From NCBI GenBank assembly GCA_002327785.1, contig DCUI01000040.1, forward strand, positions 1-47,243: a stretch of 47,243 nucleotides of DNA, in the 5' to 3' direction. Shown here one piece after another: positions 7,719-15,800 of the stretch (positions within the stretch are counted from its first letter, which is position 1; each line of letters opens with the position of its first letter). A program made the translations under genes and the position numbers. Origin of the DNA: Phycisphaerales bacterium UBA2218. Its GTDB lineage: Bacteria > Planctomycetota > Phycisphaerae > Sedimentisphaerales > Anaerobacaceae. The notes below the pieces were generated by a model. It did no database searches. It was not told the origin of the DNA and was given only the letters and a program-made list of their open reading frames with translations.

Positions 7719-8711
7719 ATGAATACCACCTGGATGCGGCTGGTCCTGGGATTGCTGTTGCTCTCGCTCTGGTGGCCCCGTTGCGTGGCAACCGGCGGGG
7801 AGCCTCAGGATGGGACGAACCGACTGGTTCTGCATCCCGTTCCCCAGGGTGTGTCGGGGAGCGGACTTCGCCTTCTGCCCGAGACGCAGGAGATGACCGA
7901 CGGCGATGCTCTTCCGCTGTATGTGAAGGCCGTCGAGATGTTGCCGAAGGACCTGGATTGGGCGAAGATCAAGGGGTGGAGACAGATCCCCCTAAAGGAA
8001 TTGCCACAGGATGATATCGAGGCGGTGCTTCGGCCGTTCGACGCGAGCCTGCCGCTGTTGGAGCAGGCCGGCAGGTGCAAGCGATGCGACTGGCCTTTCG
8101 CCCTCGAAGGCGATGCTCCCATCAGTCTCCAGGCGTGCCGCAACGTCGTGTTCCTGATTGCCCTGAAGGCTCGCTCTCAGCTTGCTCGCGGCGATTATGC
8201 CTTGTGCGTGCGAACCCTGGGGACAGGTTTTGCGCTGGCCCGGCATCTGGGCGAGGGGCCGACTGTCGTACACGTGCTGGTTGGTGCGGCGATCTGTGCG
8301 GTTCTCTGTGGCGAAATCGAGTTGTATGTCCAGCAGCAGGATGCGCCGAACCTTGAGGCGTCGCTTCGCGCGATCTCCATGCCGTTCATGAACGAGGAGC
8401 ACTCGGACCTTTATGGCACGGACGAGGCCACTCGTAATCGGGCCCGCCTGGTCCTGAAACGAGCCAATCGGCACGTGATCGCCCTGCAATACGTCGAGAC
8501 TCTGCGAGGGTACGCTGCGACAGCGGGCTGGTGGCCGGAAGCCCTCAGCGAGCTCAAGCCGACTCTCCCAGACGATCCCGTGACGGGAAAGCCGTTCGAC
8601 TACAGGCAACTCACGAAGACACGGGCCATCCTGGAGGGACCGGTGCCCGAAGGAGGCAGCGCCAAGGACATGATTCGGTATGAGTTGAACCTACAACCAA
8701 AGGAACGATAG
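7719..8711 (+). CDS. Exported protein of unknown function in the secretion operon
   Basis: I do not recognise the family. The start at 7719 has a Shine-Dalgarno (AGGGAAAG) and follows the previous stop by 1 nt; an ATG 18 nt upstream (7701) is in frame but less likely. The N-terminus is a signal peptide (RLVLGLLLLSLWW, then VATGGE). The mature part is mostly helical. A CKRCDW pair lies near residue 120, and a more hydrophobic stretch (VVHVLVGAAICAVLCGEI) sits around 185-205. The C-terminus reads GWWPEALSELKPTLPDDPVTGKPFDY, a segment also seen near the ends of planctomycete proteins with pilin-like partners. The gene abuts gspF exactly (stop, then ATG), so it is very likely translated with the secretion apparatus. 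Confidence 0.75.
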   Translation: MNTTWMRLVLGLLLLSLWWPRCVATGGEPQDGTNRLVLHPVPQGVSGSGLRLLPETQEMTDGDALPLYVKAVEMLPKDLDWAKIKGWRQIPLKELPQDDIEAVLRPFDASLPLLEQAGRCKRCDWPFALEGDAPISLQACRNVVFLIALKARSQLARGDYALCVRTLGTGFALARHLGEGPTVVHVLVGAAICAVLCGEIELYVQQQDAPNLEASLRAISMPFMNEEHSDLYGTDEATRNRARLVLKRANRHVIALQYVETLRGYAATAGWWPEALSELKPTLPDDPVTGKPFDYRQLTKTRAILEGPVPEGGSAKDMIRYELNLQPKER

Positions 8712-9914
8712 ATGGCAACCTTCAGATACGATGCGCTTACATCGGCCGGCAGGCTGATGAGAGGGACCGTTGAAGCGGGCTCGCCCCAGGAGGCGGAGCA
8801 GACGCTTCGGCAGATGAGCCTCAACGTCAACTCGCTCGAAAAGGCGAAGGCGGAACAGCCGCGGACGGCGGTGGGACGCAACGAGTTCCTGCTCTTCAAC
8901 CAGCAGTTGGCCTCGATCGCGCGGGCAGGCGTCCCGCTGGAGCGGGGATTGCGCGAGCTTGCCCGGGACATCACGTCCAAGTCGATGCGGCAGCTCATCG
9001 AGGACATTGCAGGCGATCTCGAACGGGGCGTGCCCATCGAGCAGGCATTCGAGAAGAGGGAGAAGCACTTTCCACCGCTCTATGGGCGGATTCTCAAGGC
9101 GGGGGTCGAGACGGGCCGGCTCAGCGAGATGCTCACGAGTCTCAACCGTCACCTCGAACTGACCGGGCACACGCGGCGCATCGTCGTGGAGGCGGTGAGC
9201 TATCCGCTCGTGATCCTGACACTGGGGGCGATCATCATCACGGGCGTGTTCGCCTACGTGATCCCGCAGTTCAGACCCATCCTGCAGGAGATGGTGGGGG
9301 GGCGTTTGCCTCCCGTCACCACGGGTTTGTTCGCCGTGTCCGACAACATCATTCCGTTCTGGGTCGGCATCGGGATCATCATCGTCGCGGCGGTCGTTGT
9401 TTCCACCAGTCTTTCGTCGACGCCGGGGGGGCGGAGAGTCAAGGAGTCGCTCTTCCTGAAGTTGCCCGTGATCGGCAGGCTCTATCATGCAACGATCCTG
9501 AGCCGGATGGCGGAGGCGATGGCCGTGCTCGTCGGGGCGGGGTGCGACATCCCAGAGGCTCTGCGGCTTGGGGCCGTCAGTTCCGGCAGCGGCACACTCA
9601 TCCGGGACAGCGAGACGGTGTCGCAGCAGGTCGAACGGGGAGTGGGCATCCTGGAGGCAGGGCATGGTGTGAGCGTGTTGCCGCGACTGTTCCTCTACTC
9701 CATGCAACTTGGCGCTCAAAGGAACGAGCTGCAGGACAACCTCAACAGTCTGGGCGAGATGTACGCCGATCAGGCTCGCGTGGGGCAGTCGCGGCTGCAA
9801 ACGATTCTGTTGCCGACGATGATCATCGCCATCGGGGTTGTGATCGCAATGGCGATACTCGGGATGTTCCTGCCGATGATCCAGGTGATCACGAGTCTGT
9901 CGGCCGGAGGTTGA
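8712..9914 (+). CDS. gspF: GspF/PilC-like inner membrane platform protein (first copy)
   Basis: This 400-aa protein has the complete GspF layout: a short N-terminal extension, then two T2SF domains (about residues 58-180 and 262-385). Each contains the conserved glycine-acid pattern (FNQQLASIARAGVPLERGL; LSRMAEAMAVLVGAGCDIPEAL). Transmembrane helices sit near 165-190, 217-237 and 366-392. GspF proteins are polytopic platform proteins that couple the ATPase to pseudopilin addition. It follows the preceding stop with no gap and ends 11 nt before the second GspF-like gene. Confidence 0.93.
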   Translation: MATFRYDALTSAGRLMRGTVEAGSPQEAEQTLRQMSLNVNSLEKAKAEQPRTAVGRNEFLLFNQQLASIARAGVPLERGLRELARDITSKSMRQLIEDIAGDLERGVPIEQAFEKREKHFPPLYGRILKAGVETGRLSEMLTSLNRHLELTGHTRRIVVEAVSYPLVILTLGAIIITGVFAYVIPQFRPILQEMVGGRLPPVTTGLFAVSDNIIPFWVGIGIIIVAAVVVSTSLSSTPGGRRVKESLFLKLPVIGRLYHATILSRMAEAMAVLVGAGCDIPEALRLGAVSSGSGTLIRDSETVSQQVERGVGILEAGHGVSVLPRLFLYSMQLGAQRNELQDNLNSLGEMYADQARVGQSRLQTILLPTMIIAIGVVIAMAILGMFLPMIQVITSLSAGG

Positions 9915-9925
9915 GAGGAGTCGTT

Positions 9926-11392
9926 ATGGACGGAATCTCGCTATTGTGCCTTGGTATCCTGGCGATCTATCTCCTGCTGAGCTACAAGAAGCCGGCGGTT
10001 GCCTTCTCGACAGTGCCCATTGTCACGGCCTTTGTGGTATACGTCGCGGCAGTGACGGACACGCCGGACAATCTGCTTGTTGCTTTCTTCCTTTTCATGG
10101 GCACGCTGGTGGTTGTGGCCGCTACCGGCTGGGACCGCCAGAGTCGCCAATGGTTCCATTGGGGCGCCTGGTACCTGCTGGTGGGCATCGCGGCGACACT
10201 CATCATGGGGGTCGTTCTTGCCGGTGCCCATGCTCTTGATGCCGGTTATGTCCTTGTGGTGGTCTTCATTGCCTCGGTTCTGGTCATCTTTGTCTCGTTG
10301 ATCAACTATGGGGTGACCTCTCGCCACACGAGGGCCGTCAATGTTTTTTCCGTCATCGGCGCGAGCATGCGGCAGAACCTGCCTTTGCCCATGGCGTTGG
10401 ACTGTGCCGCCGCCGGGGATGAGTCCGGGACCGGCTGGATTCTCCGTGGCATCAAGACATGGCTCGTAAAGGGCTGTTCGCTGGCAGATGCCGTCCGGCG
10501 AGGGTATCCGCAGTGTCCCGCCGGGGCACTGGCGATGCTTGGGGCCGGCGAACGGATCGGCCAGCTTCCCGCCGCCCTGGCCGCGATAGAAGCCGACATC
10601 AAGTTGCGGACCGTCGGACCCAGGAGACTTCGGCCGATCCATCCGTTCTATCCCGTCCTGGTGCTGCTCGTGGTGTTCTTTCTGACGATCGGCCTTATAA
10701 CGTTCATTCTGCCTCGGTATCAAGCGATATTGGCTGAAATGGTTGACAGCCAACTGCCGCCTGCCACTCGCATTCTGCTTCACGTGGTCGATGCATTCGC
10801 CAACGGGTCCTGTGGGATACTCGTTCTCCTTCTGATCGCTTTGTTGGTTCTAAGCTGCTCTGTATACCGCGCCGCCCGCAGACAGCAGGATCGTGGCAGC
10901 TTCTTTCTATGGCTCGGCGATTCTGTGATGTGGTGGTTGCCGTTCGTGCGCGGGTTCGTGAAACGCCTGGCGCTGGTGCAGGTGCTGGGACTGTTGCGCA
11001 TCTCGCTGACGGCAGGTTGTCCGGTGAACGAGGCAATCCGTGGCACGCTCAGGCTGGATGTGAATCGGTTCTTCCGGAAGCGCCTGGAACGCTGGCTCCG
11101 GAGTGTCGAGCGAGGTGAGAATATCGCCGAGTCGGCGCGCCGCTGCGGCCTGGGCTCGGCACTGGCCTGGGCGTTCGACGGCGGCGTCAACGCATCGAAC
11201 ACGCCGGCGATCCTGGAGATGCTCGAATCTCACTACCGCTGGAGCTACATGTACCGCCTGAACGTGACGCGTTTCATCCTGTGGCCGACAGGGATCGTGC
11301 TGCTCGGTCTGATGGTGGGATTCGTCGTCTACGCGGTTTTCTCGCCGGCCGTGGCGATTATCAATCTCATGGCGCTCAATGTGTATCCGTAG
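9926..11392 (+). CDS. Second GspF-like protein with an extra N-terminal membrane domain
   Basis: The start is ATG 9926, preceded by GAGAGGAG. A much longer in-frame reading exists upstream but overlaps gspF. The 488-aa product begins with a hydrophobic block of about four helices (residues 1-125) absent from standard GspF. Two T2SF-like units follow: about 140-280, with VIGASMRQNLPLPMALD and LGAGERIGQLPAALAAI; and about 345-470, with VLGLLRISLTAGCPVNEAI. Helices sit near 235-260, 290-315 and 455-485. Two F proteins in one operon suggests a heteromeric platform, or a job for the extra N-terminal domain in place of the missing GspC/L/M genes. Confidence 0.85.
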   Translation: MDGISLLCLGILAIYLLLSYKKPAVAFSTVPIVTAFVVYVAAVTDTPDNLLVAFFLFMGTLVVVAATGWDRQSRQWFHWGAWYLLVGIAATLIMGVVLAGAHALDAGYVLVVVFIASVLVIFVSLINYGVTSRHTRAVNVFSVIGASMRQNLPLPMALDCAAAGDESGTGWILRGIKTWLVKGCSLADAVRRGYPQCPAGALAMLGAGERIGQLPAALAAIEADIKLRTVGPRRLRPIHPFYPVLVLLVVFFLTIGLITFILPRYQAILAEMVDSQLPPATRILLHVVDAFANGSCGILVLLLIALLVLSCSVYRAARRQQDRGSFFLWLGDSVMWWLPFVRGFVKRLALVQVLGLLRISLTAGCPVNEAIRGTLRLDVNRFFRKRLERWLRSVERGENIAESARRCGLGSALAWAFDGGVNASNTPAILEMLESHYRWSYMYRLNVTRFILWPTGIVLLGLMVGFVVYAVFSPAVAIINLMALNVYP

Positions 11393-11413
11393 ACCCAGGG
11401 ACAAGGCATACTC

Positions 11414-11788
11414 ATGGCAATGAAAAGGACAAGGCAACGAGGGTTTTTGATGGCCGAGGTGATCGTGGGCACGGCGTTGCTCGGGCTCATCCTCGTCGCA
11501 TGGACGGTGTCTCTGCAGGGGGCCTCCATGTTCAACGAGTACCAGTGGACCCGCCAGCGATGCACGGCGGCGGCCGCCGCCCAGCTCGACAGCCTCGGGA
11601 TTATCGGCAAACCGATTGACGAGGCCGAGATCAAGAGACTGTGGCCGGACGTGGACGTCGCAATCGACAGGACGGCCGGAGACGCGTCCTGGAACGGGCT
11701 GCAACTGCTTCGGGTCACAGCGACGGGCAGGGCCGGCGCTCGCGTCGTCACGGTCCGCCTGGAGCGATACATTCGAACGGATAATTGA
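11414..11788 (+). CDS. Pseudopilin (GspI-like)
   Basis: This 124-aa protein has a class III prepilin signal: a basic leader, cleavage after Gly (QRG/FLMAEV), glutamate at mature position 5, then a hydrophobic helix (VIVGTALLGLILVAW). The short globular part and the FLMAEV/L-type start resemble GspI minor pseudopilins. It would be processed by a prepilin peptidase, which is not encoded in this window. The next gene starts 1 nt inside its stop (TGATG). Confidence 0.8.
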   Translation: MAMKRTRQRGFLMAEVIVGTALLGLILVAWTVSLQGASMFNEYQWTRQRCTAAAAAQLDSLGIIGKPIDEAEIKRLWPDVDVAIDRTAGDASWNGLQLLRVTATGRAGARVVTVRLERYIRTDN

Positions 11789-12384
11789 TGATGGATTATG
11801 GATTATTGAAGAGAGGCGATCCCGTGCGAGGACAATCATCTATCGTCAACCATCGGCCATCGATGGCGAGGGCGTTCACGCTCATGGAAGTACTCATGGT
11901 CGTCATCATCACGCCGATTCTCATGGTATCGCTGAGCGGGTTGTTCAGGAGTTTTCTCCATGATGTTCCACGGACGATTCGGCTGGCGGAGCAGAATTCG
12001 GTAGTTCTCATCATGCTGGATCAGCTCGGCCGCGATATGGACGATGCCGTTGGCCTGCCGGAGCAGGTTGGTGACACGCGTGCCGATGGCTCCATTCTGC
12101 TGATTCGGCAGGAGGACGCTGTCCTCTGTTATCGGTTTGAAGAGGGCCGAACGAGGCGAACGATACTGAGTGGGCGGGGAACTCCGTCGCCGACCGAGGA
12201 GCGGGTGTGGCAGGCGCGGGACGCGGTGGTCGAGTGGCAGCCGTGGATGCAGGAGGGCAGGGGCTGTGGCGTGGAGGTTCATTCGCACCTGAAACAGCAG
12301 GTGGCGGGCGAACTGAGACGCAAATTCCGTGGTTCGTACGTATTCTACGTTCGCAATTCTGCTGAGGGAGGCCTGGTGCAATGA
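11788..12384 (+). CDS. Pseudopilin (GspJ-like) with an unusual low-complexity leader
   Basis: The prepilin helix starts AFTLMEVLMVVIITPILMV, with glutamate at mature position 5, but the residue before the cleavage site is Ala (ARA/FTLMEV) rather than the near-invariant Gly. A TTG (11785), ATG 11788 and ATG 11791 are possible starts. An internal ATG at 11863 would give a minimal leader MARA. If translated from 11788, the leader is 29 residues and includes a low-complexity stretch around QSSIVNHRPS. The mature 170 aa resemble the GspJ size class. Translation is coupled to both neighbours: a 1-nt overlap upstream and ATGA downstream. Confidence 0.75.
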   Translation: MMDYGLLKRGDPVRGQSSIVNHRPSMARAFTLMEVLMVVIITPILMVSLSGLFRSFLHDVPRTIRLAEQNSVVLIMLDQLGRDMDDAVGLPEQVGDTRADGSILLIRQEDAVLCYRFEEGRTRRTILSGRGTPSPTEERVWQARDAVVEWQPWMQEGRGCGVEVHSHLKQQVAGELRRKFRGSYVFYVRNSAEGGLVQ

Positions 12385-12770
12385 GAAAGCGACAGGGGTT
12401 CAGTCTGACGTTCGTCATCATTGCACTGATGGTGATGGGCACTGCGATGTCCGTGCTGACGACCGGCGCCAACACGATGCTTGTTCATGCGGACCTCGCA
12501 TATCTGCGGGCGGTCGAGCGCAACCTGATCGCCAGCGGTCTGGCCTGGGCCGGCGAGACGGTCGCGGGTGATCGTGATCTGCCCATCGGGGAATCGGTCG
12601 ATCTCGATACTGCGGCGTTCGGCTGCCGAGAAGCCCGGCTTGCCGTGCAGTTTGTGGCTGTTCAGGACGGCAAAGCAGAGGTCCACATCGAGACGTCCTG
12701 CTGCAAGGGCGGGCGTACACTCGATACATCCAGCACGTTCACACTGTCAATTCCCGAAACGACGCAATAA
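12381..12770 (+). CDS. Minor pseudopilin-like protein lacking Glu5
   Basis: This 129-aa protein starts with a prepilin-type signal (MRKRQG/FSLTF) and a hydrophobic helix (VIIALMVMGTAMSVL). Mature position 5 is Phe, not Glu. Loss of Glu5 is typical of GspK, the pseudopilus tip subunit, but canonical GspK is over 300 aa, so this is at best a stripped-down analogue. Two adjacent cysteines near residue 106 (TSCCKGG) could form a disulfide or vicinal pair. It overlaps the J-like gene by ATGA and lies about 100 nt before the secretin. Confidence 0.72.
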   Translation: MRKRQGFSLTFVIIALMVMGTAMSVLTTGANTMLVHADLAYLRAVERNLIASGLAWAGETVAGDRDLPIGESVDLDTAAFGCREARLAVQFVAVQDGKAEVHIETSCCKGGRTLDTSSTFTLSIPETTQ

Positions 12771-12874
12771 GCCGTCGGGCCGGGGCGTCTACCATCCAGC
12801 AACAGGCCAGGGTGCGCGCAGTCTCCGCCGCTCTGCAGACAAATGCTCAGGTGCAATCTGGATGGGGTGTAGAG

Positions 12875-15800
12875 GTGGATCGGAAGAAGCTGTTGTTCTG
12901 GGGCGTGGTCGCTCTTGCCGCCGGGGTGATCATCTGGTATGTCGGGTTTCGCAACCCTCACACGACGCTCACGGACCCCAGGCAGGTTGGGCCACATCCG
13001 CAAACAGCGGGCATAGTCGTCGCTGCTGAGCGGGATCAAGTCCAGGAGGCGGATGCCGGAGGGCAGGCAGAGAACCATCCCGGCGACCAGGCTCCGTCGT
13101 CCGATTCACCGGCGCCGACACCGGAATTGTTGTCGAACGGGCAGACGCAGCCGAAGCCACCGGCCGTCGAGCCGAATGCGACGATCCCCGAGCCCAATGT
13201 CGCCGGTGCCTCCCCCGCGTCTTTGGAGGCGGTGAACCTCAAAGATGTTGAAATGAGGCTCATCATCCAGAAGATCGCCGACTGGACGGGCAAGGTGGTC
13301 ATTCCCGCCGATGCGATTATGAAGGAGAAGATCACGATCTACGCGCCGGACAGATTGCCGAGAAAGGACGCCCTTGAACAGATCTACGGTGCCCTGCGAA
13401 TCAAGGGGTATACCGCCGAGCACACGGACAAGACGATCTACCTGCGGCCGATCCACGACGCAAGGCTCGGCATGGTGCCGACGATCGCACCGGATCAGCC
13501 TCTGGCGGCCATCGAGAACAGAGAGCAGATCGTGCAGAAGTTCTTCCGACTGGCGAATTACAGTCCCGCGCAGATGGCGCAGATCATCCAGCCGCTCATC
13601 GGTGAGTACGGCCATATCAGCGCCGACGAGACCGCGTCGAGCCTGCTTGTGATCGACACGGTGGGCAACCTGATACGAATTGAGACGATCATTTCGCAGT
13701 TCGACGCGTCTGAGGCCGACCAGCTTGTGACCGAGGTTTTCGAGGTGCGCAACCGAGCGCCCGGCGAGATCGTGCAATTATTGCAGACGCTGCTCTCGGA
13801 CGGCTCCGCTCGCGGCTCGGCACAATCGTGGCGGGGGCTCCCGGGCCCCGGCAGGCAGGGCCAGGACCGAAGGGGCAGCGCCGCCGCGGCGGCGCCCGTC
13901 ATCATCGGCGGTAGTCGAAAACCCATGCTGCTGATCCCGGAGTCCCGATTCAGTTGGATCATCGCGAAGGCATCCGCTGAGGACCTGGAGCAAATCCGCT
14001 CGTGGATTCAGAAACTCGACCGGCCCGTGCCGACCGTGACCGAGGAGGAGTCGCTCGACAAGATCGAGAACCGCAACCAGATCGTACAACGATTTATCAA
14101 GCTCAGGTACGCCGACGTAGGCCGCATGGCGGAGATCGTCTCGCCCATGATCGGTGACTCCGGACACGTCACGGCGGAGGAGAGCACGGGAACCCTGCTG
14201 CTCGTCGATACGGTTGAGAACCTCATGCGGATCGAGAAGGTCGTTGCCCAATTTGACGCGCCCGAGCAGGATGAGACGGTCACGGAAGTCTTCGAGCTGC
14301 GGCACCGCGGCCCGGAGGAGATCGCCATGTTGCTCGAAGCGGTCCTCGGCGGCAGCGCTCGTATCGGGGGATCGTCCGGGCGAGGGACCGAGTGGGCGGC
14401 TCGCGCCCTGAACATGGCCAGGCAGCGAGCCCGGATGGGTGGACGTCCTTCGATCACCTCAGTGGCCGCCGGCCCGGGCAGGCAGCCGATGCTCTTTATT
14501 CCGGAGACCAGCCGCAAGTGGATTATCGTCAAGGCGGTGCCCGAGGATCTCGAAACGATTGGAGAATGGATTCGCAGACTGGACCGACCGATGCCCACGC
14601 TCACCGCAGACCAGTCGCTCGTGGACATCGAGAGCAGAAACCAGGTGGTTCAGCGGTTTGTGAAGCTCAAGCACTACGATGCCGTACGCATGAGCGAGAT
14701 CGTCGCGCCGCTGCTGAGCGAGTCCGGCCATGTCACCGCCGAGCAGAGCACTGCCACACTGCTGCTGATCGATTCCGTCGAGAATCTGCTGCGCATCGAG
14801 GGTGTGATCACCCAATTCGACGTCCCGGAGACCGAGCACACCGCCACGCACATTTTCGAGGTCCGCCATCGCAGCCCGGAGGAGATCATCGGTATGCTGG
14901 AGACGGTGCTGTCCGGCGGAGCAGGGACTGGCAGCGGGACCCGGCCCGGCGCACGACTGCCGACCCGGACCAGCGGTCCACGCAGGCCCGGAGGGGGTAC
15001 GACGTCCCTTATCGCGGGGATCAGCGGTAAATCCATCGTGCTAATCCCAGAGACGAAACAGGGATGGATCATTGCGAAGGCGTCGCCCGACGGGATTGCC
15101 GAGGTGGGCCGCTGGATCGAGCGGCTGGATCGAGCGGCGGCCACGATCACGGACGACGTCCCGCTGAGCTCCATCGAGAACAGAAACCAGGTGGTACAGC
15201 GGTGCATCCGATTGGAGAGTTACAGTCCCAGCCAGATGGGTGAGATTATCCTGCCGTTGTTGAGCGAGTCCGGGTACGTAAGCGCCGACGAGAGCACCGG
15301 CAATCTCCTGGTGATCGACACGGTCGAGAACCTGATTCGGATCGAGGCGATCATCATGCAGTTCGATGTGCCCGAGGCCCAACGAACGACGACCCAGGTC
15401 TTCGATATTCTCCATGCCGATCCCGCAGAAGTGGTCCAGTTGCTCCGAATGCTGCTCAGCGACACGTCCGGCAGGGGCGTCTACGGCGGCCGGTCCTACG
15501 CGCCGGCACGCGGGTCGTATTCCGGCGGCCGGCTCTATCGCGGCGGTTCCACCAGCGCCGCCACGTCGGTGATCGTGGGACCCAGTTCGCAGCCCGTCGT
15601 ACTGATCCCCGAGCCCAAGCGCAAGTGGATCATCGCGCGGGCGTCGGCGGAGGACATGCAGCTTATCGGAGACTGGATTACGAAGTTCGACCGGGCTGAA
15701 ACCATTGAGCGGGAATACGAAACGGTCCCGATCACGTATGCGGACGTGCGGGAGGTGGCCACTCGCATCAATGAGGCCCTTCAACAGATGCCGGGCACGG

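Noticed and set aside
9542..9925. N-terminal extension of the second GspF-like protein
   Set aside because: It overlaps gspF in another frame, is Arg/Gly-rich and non-globular, and ATG 9926 has a strong ribosome binding site.
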